In this document: positions 28,227-37,893 of the stretch, piece after piece | How the letters are laid out: the number at the start of each line of letters is the position of its first letter | Numbering within the stretch: the stretch's first letter is position 1 | Source: Deltaproteobacteria bacterium | Lineage (GTDB): Bacteria > Myxococcota > Kuafuiibacteriia > Kuafuiibacteriales > Kuafuiibacteriaceae | Assembly (NCBI GenBank): GCA_016713425.1 | Contig: JADJPE010000005.1 | Span: forward strand, 7,112,001-7,176,000 | DNA length: 64,000 nucleotides | Direction of reading: 5' to 3' | Position numbers and translations under genes: made by a program | Notes under the pieces: model-generated | Seen by the model: the letters and a program-made list of their open reading frames with translations, nothing else | Told to the model about the DNA's origin: nothing | Database searches by the model: none

Positions 28227-28419
28227 GCGCGGCTCCGTGGGCACCCGGTGCGCCGGCAATCATGCTTTCGACCAGGGCATCAACGCTGTTGGCATCGCTG
28301 TTGGCATCCATGTTGGCATCCATGTTGGCAACGCTGTCGGTATCGTCGGTATCGTCGGCTTCGTCGCGGACGTCGCTGTCGAGCATCACCCAAGCCTCGC
28401 GCTGCTGCTCGGGGGTCAT
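28219..28419 (-). CDS. Small acidic protein with an Asp-Ala-Asn repeat
   Basis: 66 aa from ATG 28419 (MTPEQQREAWVMLDSDVRDE). The middle repeats Asp-Ala-Asn-Met/Ser about five times, encoded by a 12-bp DNA repeat at 28284-28358. It overlaps the start of the HEAT-like gene by 8 nt, so the two are probably co-translated. I do not recognise the family. Confidence 0.5.
   Translation of the reverse strand: MTPEQQREAWVMLDSDVRDEADDTDDTDSVANMDANMDANSDANSVDALVESMIAGAPGAHGAARG
28284..28358. repeat. 12-bp and 9-bp in-frame tandem repeats
   Basis: Units of gttggcatccat (four to five copies) run into units of gtatcgtcg. They encode the DAN and DDT runs of the small acidic protein. Confidence 0.85.
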
Positions 28420-28475
28420 CTCGGGACCTCCCGCCACGGCAAATCTGGGTGCACGACACTCATGGGCCTGTTTTC

Positions 28476-29336
28476 TCATCGGAAGGACCGAATGCCCAGG
28501 GGAAGGTGCAGGTGCCCTTGCCTTGGACGGGCCGTAGACGGGCGAGGCGGCGTGGCCGTCCCAGCGAGGATGCCACCATCGACATTAAATTCAGCTCCTG
28601 TCGTGTACGCCGATTCGTCGGCCGCCAAGTACACCGCAAGTGCCGCGACCTCGTCGACGGAACCGAAGCGACGGAGTGGTGTGTCCTTCGTGTATTCGGC
28701 CATTCGAAGCGCGCGATCTGGGCCACTGCCGAGCAATGTCTCCCACATCGGTGTCAGGATGGCCGCCGGTTGGATGACGTTGCACCGGACACGCAGTCCC
28801 TGCTCGGCGCAGTACAGAGCCACGGACTTGGTGTGATTGCGGACGGCCGCTTTGCTTGATGCGTAGGGGGCGGCTCCAGGTATGCCGACCAGACCAGATC
28901 GCGAACCGACGTTGATTATCGACCCCACCCCGGTGCGCCGCATCGCCCGGATGCCATGCTTGCAGCCCAGAAACACGCCATCGAGGTTGGTTGCGTGTAC
29001 CGACCGCCAGTTCTCGATTGAGACATGTTCGGGATCATGCGGGTCCGAGGCTCCCTCGAATCCGGTGATGCCTGCATTGTTCGCGAGCACGTCAATACGC
29101 GCCTGGAGCTCGAGCACCTTGCTGATCACTCGCTCCCAATCCGACTCAAGGCGTACGTCAAGGTGCATGTAGCTTGCACGCTCGCCAAGCTCTGTGGCCT
29201 TGGCCTGGCCCAATTCGTCTTGGATGTCGGTCAGAACCACCCGTGCACCCTCGCGATGAAACGCACGAGCTATACCCTCCCCAATTCCTCTGGCGGCTCC
29301 AGTAATCAGGGCAACCTTGTCTGCCAATCGCGTCAT
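28476..29336 (-). CDS. Short-chain dehydrogenase/reductase (SDR)
   Basis: 286 aa from ATG 29336. It has the glycine motif ALITGAARGIGEGIA at residue 9, NNAG in LANNAGITGF near residue 88, an active-site Ser in INVGSRSG and the PYASSKAAV catalytic Tyr-Lys pair. It also has a standard SDR ending (GAEFNVDGG). The 24 residues after that ending are Pro/Arg-rich and look like read-through into non-coding DNA, so the original stop may be lost. Substrate cannot be predicted; it is not linked to the arsenic genes beyond divergent orientation. Confidence 0.85.
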   Translation of the reverse strand: MTRLADKVALITGAARGIGEGIARAFHREGARVVLTDIQDELGQAKATELGERASYMHLDVRLESDWERVISKVLELQARIDVLANNAGITGFEGASDPHDPEHVSIENWRSVHATNLDGVFLGCKHGIRAMRRTGVGSIINVGSRSGLVGIPGAAPYASSKAAVRNHTKSVALYCAEQGLRVRCNVIQPAAILTPMWETLLGSGPDRALRMAEYTKDTPLRRFGSVDEVAALAVYLAADESAYTTGAEFNVDGGILAGTATPPRPSTARPRQGHLHLPLGIRSFR

Positions 29337-29499
29337 TCTCCCCCTCGCTTCCTCTTCGCGTGTCGCGCGGGCACGCGCCGCTTCGGTGAAGGCCGACCCA
29401 TCCCAGAGCCGAGGTCCAGAACGCGCGGCGAGGCCAGTGCCCGGGCCCGGATGATGCCATGGCGGCGAAGCTGGCCCAGACGAAAACTCTCAGCCTCTC

Positions 29500-29632
29500 G
29501 TGGCTGTGTCTCGTGGCTGTGTCTCGTGGCTGTGTCTCGTGGCTGGGTCTCGTGGCTGGGTCTCGAGGCTGGGTCTCGTGGCTGGGTCTCGTGTCTGTGC
29601 CTCGTGTCTGGGTCTCGTGGCTGTGTCTTGTG
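29500..29632. repeat. 12-bp tandem repeat array upstream of arsR
   Basis: About eleven degenerate copies of a 12-bp unit (tcgtggctgtgt / tcgtggctgggt) fill the 5' region of arsR. The run is open on the plus strand but I treat it as non-coding. The flanking 29337-29499 shows no gene. Confidence 0.9.
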
Positions 29633-29660
29633 TCTTGTGCGGAGCGGCTCCTTGTCGTAT

Positions 29661-29676
29661 ATCGTCGATTAACGAT
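29661..29676 (+). promoter_or_regulatory. Candidate ArsR operator
   Basis: The inverted repeat ATCGT-6 bp-ACGAT runs into the arsR start codon. A small dyad at or just before the start is a common place for ArsR/SmtB autoregulation. This is based on position and symmetry only. Confidence 0.4.
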
Positions 29677-30016
29677 GGCTAGCGTTTCAGCCGACGTATG
29701 CGTTCCCAAGGACGACCAAAGCCCTGATCTCAGGCCCGTGGAAGGGCCCGAGGCCGATGCAGAGCTGGCGGCTTTGTCCAAGGCCCTGGCCCACCCGGCG
29801 AGGGTTCGAATCTTGCGGCTGCTGGCCCGCAAAAGCGCCTGCATTTGTGGGGAAATCGTAGGCGAGCTGGACCTCGCGCAGTCCACCGTTTCGCAACACC
29901 TGAAGGTCATGAAAGAAGCGGGCCTGATCCAGGGCGAGGTGGATGGGCCGCGCGTCTGCTACTGCCTGAGCCCCCGGGTGCTCCGGCGCTTCAAGGCGCT
30001 GGTGGGCGGCCTGTAA
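29675..30016 (+). CDS. arsR: ArsR/SmtB-family arsenic-type repressor
   Basis: 113 aa from ATG 29675. It is a winged helix with ALSKALAHPARVRILRLLAR, then the vicinal-Cys motif CICGEIVGELDLAQSTVSQH, then LKVMKEAGLIQGEVDGPRVC. Cys-Ile-Cys in the helix before the recognition helix is the metalloid-sensing arrangement of ArsR proteins. It lies 16 bp before the broken acr3 and probably controls acr3-arsC. Confidence 0.88.
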   Translation: MASVSADVCVPKDDQSPDLRPVEGPEADAELAALSKALAHPARVRILRLLARKSACICGEIVGELDLAQSTVSQHLKVMKEAGLIQGEVDGPRVCYCLSPRVLRRFKALVGGL

Positions 30017-30032
30017 CTATCGAGAAACGACG

Positions 30033-31041
30033 ATGATTGCACGAGAAGACCCCGGCCTCATCGGCCGCCTGTCCTTTCTGGGATCCCCATCGCCATCGGG
30101 CTCATCCTCATGATGTACCCGCCGCTGGCCAAGGTTCGCTACGAGGAGCTCGGCCGGGTCTTCCGCAACAAGCGCGTGCTCGTGCTGTCGCTCGTGCAGA
30201 ACTGGATCGTGGGGCCGGTGCTGATGTTCGGGCTGGCCATCGTGTTCCTACGCGACAAGCCCGAGTACATGATCGGGCTCATCCTCATCGGGCTCGCGCG
30301 CGCTGCATCGCCATGGTGATCGTCTGGAACGACCTGGCGAAGGGCGACCGCGAGTACTGCGCCGGGCTGGTGGCGTTCAACTCGATCTTTCAGGTCCTGT
30401 TCTTCTCGGTCTATGCGTACTTCTTCGCCACGCTGCTGCCGACCTGGTGGCTAGGGCTCGAAGGCGCGGCCCTCGACATCACCATCCTCGACATAGCCCA
30501 GAGCGTCGCCATCTACCTGGGCATTCCGTTCGCCGCGGGGTTCCTGACGCGTAGGGTACTGGTGGGTGCCAAGGGTCGTGACTGGTACGAGGAAAAATTC
30601 GCGCCGCGCATCGGACCCATCACCCTCGTGTCGCTGCTCTTCACCATCGTCGTGATGTTCTCGCTCAAGGGCGAGGCCATCGTGGAGCTGCCGCTCGACG
30701 TGCTGCGCATCGCGCTACCGCTGCTCATCTACTTCGTGGTGATGTTCGTGATCTCGTTCTTCATGAGCAAGCGCGCGGGAGCGAGCTACGAGCAATCCGC
30801 AACGCTGTCCTTCACCGCGGCGTCGAACAACTTCGAGCTCGCCATCGCGGTGGCCATCGCCAGCTTTGGTATCCACAGCGGCGCCGCCTTTGCTGCCGTC
30901 ATCGGACCGCTCGTCGAGGTGCCCGTGCTGATCGGCCTCGTCAACGTCGCGCTGTGGTTCGGCAAGAAGTACTTCCCCGAGGCCAACCTCGGGCTTCGAG
31001 AAACTCCGCGCGAGACCGGCGCGGCCACGGAGGTTTCATGA
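30033..31041 (+). pseudogene. acr3: Acr3-type arsenite efflux pump, broken
   Basis: Three frames share one gene. From ATG 30033 the first frame gives MIAREDPGLIGRLSFLG. Around 30070-30084 the sense jumps to a second frame (IPIAIGLILMMYPPLAKVRY to GLILIGLARA). Near 30300 it jumps to a third (CIAMVIVWNDLAKGDREYC to the stop). The region between LSFL and IPIAIG normally holds the first one to two membrane segments and is missing. Near 30300 an extra cg appears in gcgcgcgctgc. The rest contains the Acr3 core including LARxxxCIAMVIVWNDLA with the conserved Cys. The pump therefore looks inactive unless these are sequencing errors. Its stop overlaps the arsC start (ATGA). Confidence 0.85.
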
Positions 31042-31484
31042 AACCAGGCATCTTGTTTCTCTGCGTCGCCAACTCAGCTCGCAGCCAGATGGCCGAAGGT
31101 CTCGCCCGGATGATCTTTGGTGATGGAGTTCTGGTGCAGAGCGCCGGCAGCGAGCCGAGCACCGTCAACCCGTACGCCGTCCAGGTGATGAAGGAACTGG
31201 GCGTCGACCTGACGACCCACGCGTCGAAGTCGGTGCAGACCATCGACGCCGAGACCGTTGGCACGGTCATCACACTCTGCGCGGAGGAGGTGTGCCCGGT
31301 CTTCCTCGGTGCGGCCCGGCGTCTGCACTGGCCGATCCCGGACCCGGCAAGCAAAGACGCGAGCATTCCTCGCGAAGAGATGCTGACGCGATTTCGCACT
31401 GCGCGGGACACCCTTCGCGAGAAGCTCGAGCAATATCGGAGCACGCTCCTCGAAGAAGATTCGGCTGCGTCCTTTGCGGAGTAA
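31038..31484 (+). CDS. arsC: Arsenate reductase, low-molecular-weight phosphatase type
   Basis: 148 aa from ATG 31038. It has an N-terminal P-loop FLCVANSARSQMAEG, a variant of CxNxxRS, then SAGSEPSTVNPYAVQVMKEL and VITLCAEEVCPVF with two further Cys, then WPIPDPAS with the general-acid Asp. This is the thioredoxin-coupled ArsC class, which reduces arsenate to arsenite. It is coupled to the broken acr3 by ATGA. Confidence 0.9.
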   Translation: MKPGILFLCVANSARSQMAEGLARMIFGDGVLVQSAGSEPSTVNPYAVQVMKELGVDLTTHASKSVQTIDAETVGTVITLCAEEVCPVFLGAARRLHWPIPDPASKDASIPREEMLTRFRTARDTLREKLEQYRSTLLEEDSAASFAE

Positions 31485-31795
31485 CTGTTTCGTAGGTGCC
31501 CATACGGATTGAGTCGATGCAGCGCGCAGGATGCGATCAACGATCGGTACACGGTGTAGACCTCGAGCCCCGCCTTGGTCACAAAGTGCATCCAGTTGTC
31601 GAGCCCCTTCTTCAACGATCGCAGCTCGCGCTCCCAGTCGTTGTTGCGCAGCTTCAGGCGCGGATCTGCGAGGAACGCTCGACGCGCATCGTGGACATCG
31701 GTGAGGTTGGTCGCGTAGTTCGGCGCTGTTTCGATCCGGCCGCAAGGCTCAGCGCGCGTTCTTGCTTGCTTCATCCACGCGTCGAACGCGTCCAC
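31485..31795 (-). pseudogene. C-terminal fragment of an IS66-family transposase
   Basis: The frame contains FLADPRLKLRNNDWERELRS, then KNWMHF-like sequence and YTVYRSLIASCALHRLNPYG. This is the recognisable end of IS66 transposases (the NNxxER Glu site and the final cysteine-containing helix). The N-terminal domain and both IS ends are absent. Confidence 0.75.
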
Positions 31796-32084
31796 GAGCG
31801 GCGTAGCATGTTTGACACGGAACGCGTCACGGAGACGCGCTCTCTCTCTTCATCTGCGCGCACGCAGCGGACACACAGAACGCCACTCATGAACGGCTAT
31901 GTGATCGGCGCCGTCGCACCCGACATCTCGACCCGCAGGCCGGCAGCCGTCTCGAGGACCCAACGAGTCTCCGCCTGCGCGACCTCCGACGGAGACAGCG
32001 ACGTGGTGAGCGGAACGAAGGCCAGCTCATCCACGCCCGACCGTGTGGACGAGGTGGCGCCAGCTCTGAAAGCATGCAACTAAA
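31796..32084. other. No confident gene; short coding-like relic on minus strand
   Basis: A 60-codon minus frame (32079 to 31897) reads LTTSLSPSEVAQAETRWVLE and TAAGLRVEMSGA. It resembles the end of an IS66 accessory (TnpA-type) protein and may belong to the same relic as the neighbouring transposase fragment. Evidence is weak. Confidence 0.3.
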
Positions 32085-32462
32085 TCAACGTTTGTGGCAT
32101 ACCTTGGCTTCTGCACAGGCAGGACCATCAAGCAGTCGACAGGGGTCGGTCTCAAGTTCACGAAGGCACGCCTCCATGATCGGCACGGCGCACTCCGACG
32201 TGCTCAAATTCGTCTCGCAAGCAGTTATCGGCGTGCGCTGATAGTAGGCGTTTCCACAAACAACCACGCCTTCTTCTCCCCCGCGCGCTGCAATGAACTT
32301 GCGACAGAGCTCTGCTCGCTCTGTGGTCGATAGCTCGCGAAGCGTCTTCGCAGGCGGAGCTTCGGCGCCGCTCTCCGGGAAGTCTGCTTGGGCACCGCAG
32401 CTTGCTGCCAAGAAAAACATCGTGTGAGTGGCAGCGACCATGATCGCTTTTCGCATCGTCAT
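32085..32462 (-). CDS. Small Cys-containing lipoprotein
   Basis: 125 aa from ATG 32462. The leader MTMRKAIMVAATHTMFFLAA ends at SCG, a plausible lipobox Cys. The mature part has eight cysteines with regular spacing (ELCRKFIAARGGEEGVVVCG, ACETNLSTSECAVPIMEACL), so a disulfide-bonded envelope protein is likely. No family is recognised. It lies 36 bp downstream of the fibronectin-III protein gene. Confidence 0.6.
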   Translation of the reverse strand: MTMRKAIMVAATHTMFFLAASCGAQADFPESGAEAPPAKTLRELSTTERAELCRKFIAARGGEEGVVVCGNAYYQRTPITACETNLSTSECAVPIMEACLRELETDPCRLLDGPACAEAKVCHKR

Positions 32463-32498
32463 AAACTCTTCTCCTTCGACATAGCCCAATGCCTCAAA

Positions 32499-33818
32499 TT
32501 ACCTGTCATCGACCCGAAGCTTCGTATCGAGCTCGAAGTGAACACTGGCGGCCCAATCATTGTGCGATGGATTCGTGAAGACGACGGCGGCATCGACGAA
32601 GCCATAGACGCGGCTCGATCGTTCATCGAAATCCAAGTTCCATCGCGTGAATTCGATTCCGCGCATCGATACGCCTCGCCATTCATTCATTTGATTGAAC
32701 GTGTCCCCAGCCAAGAGCGCCACAGGTACCACACCAGCCTGGTCAATTCTCATGTGGAGCGCTACGTACTGAGGACGAAGCTGGTTGCATTCAAAGAAAA
32801 CACCGTACACGATGGCGTTCGCCACGCCTGTTTGACCCACGGCGTACATATCTCCCGCGATGTTCTGCACCATCGGACTGGCTTCGAGGTCAACACGCAT
32901 GAAGGTCGGAAAGAGGCCGTTAGGAGCCCATTCGGGCACTGCACCGATCTCAACGCGACCGCTACGGTTGTTGTCAAAGAGGCCCGCCGTAGTCACATCG
33001 AAAGCATCAACACACAACGGAAAAGGGCTACTCGGTACGTTTGCAAGTGGTCGAATCTCTACCCATCCAGGGTAGGTTTCTGGCATCGGCATCGTCAGGC
33101 ACGGCTTGTCGGACTCAGGCGTCTGTGTTCGTTCGCTTCCCTTGAACGCGGTGATATCGAAGCAGTAGTACATACCGGGCTTGAGTCCGGTGATGGGCTC
33201 GGATGTCTCGTTCGGATCCAGCGCAGGCAATAGGTCAACAAACTTTCCACCCGTTCCGGTCTTCATGGAGACACGGAAACCATCCTCGTTGTTTGAGTTG
33301 TCGTGCCAGAACAACATGGCTGTCGTCGGCGAAGTCGCAACAGCCTGCCGACCGCTTGGAGGCGTTGGACCCGGTGGCGGGTCGATTGTGATGTGCAAAA
33401 TATTGGCAAGCCATGCACCGCTCGTGTAGCGGCTACCGTCGAAATCCAAACACTCGGAGCTGATGTGGAAAGACAAGCGTGCCGGGCCCGAGCTGATGTC
33501 CGACGGAACAACCGCTGTTGCCAATGTATCGTCCAGGATCGTGAGATTGGCCGTTTGAGTACGGGGTGCTGATGGCTCCTCGCGCGAAAACCAAGCACGT
33601 GCTCCTCTTGGAAGTCGGTTGAAATTCTTGCCTACAATCTGAATGGTTCTGCCTTGGACGGCCCTCGTCTCGATGATCCCATCAATGACGATATCGGGTG
33701 GCTGTGGTGGACATTGGTCGGCGTGGGCCAGTCGCAAGAACACGGTGCTGAGGCCAACAAACACACCGATCGAAATGGCGTATCGTTCGATTCCTGACCC
33801 TCTTGTCGTGGGCAACAT
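32499..33818 (-). CDS. Secreted fibronectin type III-containing protein
   Basis: 439 aa. The N-terminal signal sequence is ISIGVFVGLSTVFLRLAHAD. Residues about 45-130 form an IPT/TIG-like beta domain (RAVQGRTIQIVGKNFNRLPR). Residues about 150-250 form a fibronectin III domain (TSPTTAMLFWHDNSNNEDGF to GLKPGMYYCFDITAFKG). The C-terminal 170 residues are an unassigned beta-rich domain. It is a surface or exported protein; binding partner is unknown. Confidence 0.7.
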   Translation of the reverse strand: MLPTTRGSGIERYAISIGVFVGLSTVFLRLAHADQCPPQPPDIVIDGIIETRAVQGRTIQIVGKNFNRLPRGARAWFSREEPSAPRTQTANLTILDDTLATAVVPSDISSGPARLSFHISSECLDFDGSRYTSGAWLANILHITIDPPPGPTPPSGRQAVATSPTTAMLFWHDNSNNEDGFRVSMKTGTGGKFVDLLPALDPNETSEPITGLKPGMYYCFDITAFKGSERTQTPESDKPCLTMPMPETYPGWVEIRPLANVPSSPFPLCVDAFDVTTAGLFDNNRSGRVEIGAVPEWAPNGLFPTFMRVDLEASPMVQNIAGDMYAVGQTGVANAIVYGVFFECNQLRPQYVALHMRIDQAGVVPVALLAGDTFNQMNEWRGVSMRGIEFTRWNLDFDERSSRVYGFVDAAVVFTNPSHNDWAASVHFELDTKLRVDDR

Positions 33819-34658
33819 GTTCGCGGTCTATCCAAGCCACGTGCCATCGATCGCCGTCGCAAATCGATTGATTCACTGACCGACGCGGCCGCACCGAAGC
33901 CAACTTATGTCCGATTTTCGTCCGGCTCTTGATCGGTTCCTCCGAAAAGATCCGGCCGAATGATTTCTCCACGTTCGGAAGCATGCAACGCAAACTCAAT
34001 GGAAGCGTCGGGCTTCGCCGTAGGCGCTTCGCTTTCGCTTCATCGCGTGGGGTTAGTTCGTGAGGAGGTAGCTGACCGGTGCGCTACGTTCGCTCGCGGT
34101 GCATGACATCCAGCGCGGTGCATGACATCCAGCGCGGTTCGTGGCAGCTGCCCCGGTTTCGTGGGCGCGGCACCTTCCTGAACTCTGACGCGATGACGCG
34201 ATGGCCAGGTCTCCGCTCGGGCCACGCCGCATGGAGCATCGACGTCGGACGCGCTCCGCGGCCCGCGGCAACCTCGCTCGGTCGCCGGCTCGAACGAAAT
34301 CCTGTCCAAGATACTCCAAGCCGAGATCGGGGTCGCAGCGCGCATTAGCAACCGCGAAGCGGCGGGTCTCACGACGCCAGAAGCCGTCCGCGCTTTTCGG
34401 GCGTTCGGGCTGCGGTGCAGTCGGTCGGCACCCCTGATCGAAGCGCAGATCTCGATCCCAGAGCCCGAGCTCCAACATGTCGTGGCCGAGCTCTGCGAAC
34501 GCTACGGGGCCGGCCTCCACAGGAAGCCGCGCCAGCGCCTCCTGACCAACTTGCTCAAGGGTTCAGATCCGGATGAGGGGTCGTCGATGCTCACAGCCGA
34601 TTTGACCGACGAACGGACCCGTACTGCGAGTCTACATTTTCAGTTCAGCTTCTGAAGC

Positions 34659-34684
34659 CTGAGTCTGAGTCTGAGTCTGAGCCT
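34659..34684. repeat. gagtct hexamer repeat
   Basis: Four copies of gagtct lie just outside the IS3 transposase end. The same array is present in copy B at 60053-60077. Confidence 0.85.
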
Positions 34685-34810
34685 GGTCTTGCCTCTCTCC
34701 TTCGACGGGGCGAGAACCCCGGATGGCTTCCACCTTGACCGTCTTGTTGAGCCGTTCGAGCACGCGGCTTCGTGCCGGTCGGCTGTCGAACTCCGCGGCT
34801 ACGACGAAGG

Positions 34811-34862
34811 GGCCTTCGGCCGGGCGACCCTTTTGGGGGGGTCGCTATTCCGGCCGAAGGCC
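34811..34862. other. Long perfect hairpin near the IS3 end
   Basis: The arms ggccttcggccgg and ccggccgaaggcc enclose a second stem, gcgaccc/gggtcgc. Together they give a near-perfect stem of about 20 bp with a small bulge. It may be a terminator or a mobile palindromic unit; no T-run follows. It recurs at 60202-60252. Confidence 0.7.
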
Positions 34863-35837
34863 TGTGCCAGCCGACCTCGACCTGAGGCGAGTCGGCGCTA
34901 CGCGGCCACGTTCGCGGGAGGCGGCGTCGGCGAGTTCGGGGGCGTGTTGAGGCGCCACTGTCGGCGTCGCTCGCGGGCCGCTTCGAGCTTGCGGTCGCGC
35001 TCACGCCAGATGTCCGCGGCGCGGCCCGCCGCCATGTTATCGGGCGTGATGAACCCGATCGCGCTATGGAGGCGCACGGAGTTGTAGTGGCGCACGAACT
35101 CCTCGACGACCTTGCGGGCCTCGTCGAGGGAGCCTGGATTGCGGACCCGGATGGCTTCGACCTTGACCGTCTTGTTGAGCCGTTCGAGCTTGCCGTTCGA
35201 CTGCGGGTAGTACGGCGACGTTCGCACGTGGGTCATGCCGGTGAGCCGGATGTACGCCTTGAAGTCGCGCGAAATGAACTGCGGCCCGTTGTCCGAGATG
35301 ATGCGCGGCTGAGCGCCCGGGAACTGCTCGCGAGCTCGCTCGAGGATGCACTCGATGTCCTGCTCGGTCATCGCCTCCCTGACGTCCCAGTGCACCAGCT
35401 TCCGGCTGAAGCCGTCGAGCACCAGGCACAGGTAGTAGAAGGTGCCGGCGACGTTCAGGTACGCGATGTCGATGTGCCAGTGCTCGTGAAGCCGCGTGGG
35501 CTGATGGAAGCCCGTGGCCTTCTTCGAGCGCTTGCCGTTCCAGCGGTCGAGCAGGCCGGCCTTCTTCAGTACGCGGTAGACCGTGGAAGGGCTCGCGGCC
35601 ACCACGTCGGCGTCGAGCATCATAAACGCGAGGCGGCGATAGCCCTCGAGAGGGAATCTGCCGTGGTACGCGATGATCGCGCGCTGCTCGTCGTCGTCCA
35701 GCCAGTGGTCACGCGGCACGAGGGCGTTGTGCTCGTTCGCCTTGCCGGTGAGTGTCCGGGCGACCGCCGGATTCTTCCTCGAGGCGGGACAAGATTCATC
35801 CCCTGAGCCTGGCGGCCCGGGAGGTCGCGACGCTCAG

Positions 35838-37389
35838 TCAGAGTGGAAGATTGCGGGGCAGGAGGTCGATGACGTCCTTCTCGATGACGCCTCGCGCGAG
35901 AATGGGCATGACGGTGGCGAGATACTCGACGGGGTCGATGCCGCAGAGCGCGCACGAGCCCAAGAGCGAGAAGATGATGGCGGCGCTCTGAGCGCCGCGC
36001 TCTGATCCGGCGAAGAGGAAGTTTTTCCGCGTCAGCGCGGCGCGCACGTGCAGACGCTCAACAACGCCGTTATCGATGGGGACGCGGCCATCCGTGAGGA
36101 ACTGACTCAGCGGCACTTGCTGGTTCGAGAAATAGTTGAGCGCTCGACCGAAGCGCAGTGAAGGAGGCTCGTCGTCTTTGATGGACTCGACCCACTCGAG
36201 AAGCTTGTTGAAGATCGGCGCGCTGCGTTCACGCCGAAGTCGAAGGCGTTCTCTTGGCTCGAGGTCTCTCGCTTCCTTCTCGATTCCGTACAGCGCCTGG
36301 TAGGCATCGATCGCGATCGCGGCGCGTGCCTCTCCGCCGTCGAGTGCCTTCACGAAGTAGCGGCGCGCGTGCATGTTGCAGCCGCACTCGATGATGTCTT
36401 CGCGCGCGAACGCCTGATCGAAGACAGTTGCGGCATCGGCGACCGTGTAGCCGGAGCGCAAGCGTAGGAAGTCGGCGGGTCCGATGGTATGCCCGTCCGC
36501 GAATGTCGCGTGCCCGGAGGGCGCGAACAGATAGAGCGCAACGTCTTGGTCACCGACGAAGCCCCACAGCGCGCCCAGCTTCTTGTGACGCTTCGCATCC
36601 TTGCCCTCGCCAGTGAAGAACGCGAGGGACGTGCCGTCGAGATGCAGGACATTCGCTTTGAGTGCCGCGATCTGGGCTGCGCGCCAGAGCGGCTGCAGGA
36701 GCTCGGCGCCGTACGCAACCTGGTCCGCCAGCGTCGAGACCGAGAGGTCGACACTCATCCGTCGATATCGTTCCCGCTGCCGGTGGAGAGGGAGGCCGTC
36801 GCGGTACTTGTCGACGAGCAGTTGAGCGACGAGACGGGGTCCGTACTGGCCCCCCTGGACGACGCGATCACCGACCGGCGCGCGGCTGAAGTTCGGCGCA
36901 TCGCAGGCGTCACAGGCGAGCTTCTCCCGGAGGTCCCGGCGCACGATCACGCGCGGGCACGAGCTCGAGGACCTCGCTCACGTCGTGGCCTGCACATCGC
37001 CGCTCGAGCCCGCACTTCGGACATGGCCGTTCAGCGTCAGGCACTGAGATGGGGTTGTCTTCGCGCGGTAGGTTCGGAGGAAATGGCGTCCGGCGAGGCC
37101 GTGCCGGTGGCGGCTGCGTCTGCTCGGTCGCCCGCCGATTGCGCTCGTTCTCGACCATCTTGCCGAGCTGTTCCGCCGCCGTCTCGCCTGCCGTCGTATC
37201 CTCTGTCTCGGACTCGCCCTCCGCGTTGGCCGGCGTCTCGGAGAGGGCGTTGCTGGATACGGTCTCGAGCAGAAGCTTCAGCTGGTTGGGGGAGACCTTC
37301 TCCGTCGTCTTGAACGCTCGGAGCTTCTTCGCGAGCGCAAGCTCCAGAGCTTCGTTCCGCGCCACGAGCTGGGCGAACAAATCGACCAC
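35838..37389 (-). pseudogene. tnpC: IS66 transposase TnpC, frameshifted
   Basis: The first part (MVDLFAQLVARNEALELALA to DVSEVLELVPAR) includes the coiled coil and the Cys-pair zinc motif CPKCGLERRC. Near 36945 the sense shifts frame to VIVRRDLREKLACDAC and continues with LHLDGTSLAFF, ECGCNMHARRYF and VPIDNGVVERLHVRAALTRK, which carry the DDE residues. A single indel separates the halves, so no full-length transposase is made unless a programmed shift occurs. Confidence 0.85.
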
Positions 37390-37490
37390 ATCCTCCTTCG
37401 CACCGGAGTCGAGAAGCGAACGGAGGAGCTCGAGAACTGTGGGTTCAGAGGCTGGCGAGACGACGGAAGGGATAAAGAACTTGGATCACA

Positions 37491-37891
37491 TTAGACCGAC
37501 ATGCGCAACGCAGATTGCGATAATTCTGCATCGTGTCGACGGTGCTGAGAAGGCTCCCACCGCGGCGACTGTCGACCTCGATCCCACCCGATGCCTTCGA
37601 GGAGAAGGACGAGTTCGTGGATGTCCAGCTCGCACACGCCGCGTCCGTAGCCTCCGGGATCGCGAACCTGCCTCGCTCGAGCCGCTTCGCAACGATCGTG
37701 TAGCCTCCTCGCGTCCAAACGATCATCTTGGCCATCGTCCGTCTTCGGTTGAAGAAGATGAAGATGTGTCCGCTCAGCGGGTCCTTCCGAAGCACCGCTC
37801 GCACCTCATTGCTCAGTCCATCGAAGGACTTGCCCATGTTGACCGGCGACCGGCCCATGTAGATCTTCGTCGACCGAGGTACCAACAACAT
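37491..37891 (-). pseudogene. tnpB: IS66 accessory protein TnpB, frameshifted
   Basis: From ATG 37891, MLLVPRSTKIYMGRSPVNMG leads into the conserved FIFFNRRRTMAKMIVWTRGG. Near 37645 the reading shifts from PEATDA to a frame containing VCELDIHELVLLLEGI, the normal ending. One indel is enough to explain this. Confidence 0.85.
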
Positions 37892-37893
37892 CG

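Noticed and set aside
29500..29632. Possible CRISPR-like array
   Set aside because: Units are contiguous 12-mers with no unique spacers and there are no cas genes. It is a simple tandem repeat.
34053..34520. 155-codon minus frame in the duplicated block
   Set aside because: Copy B carries indels that break it without leaving any sign of selection, and no motif is present. The plus strand here looks at least as coding-like, so neither was called.
36910..36950. Programmed frameshift in IS66 tnpC
   Set aside because: No slippery heptamer is visible at the shift, and tnpB is also frameshifted. Simple decay explains both.
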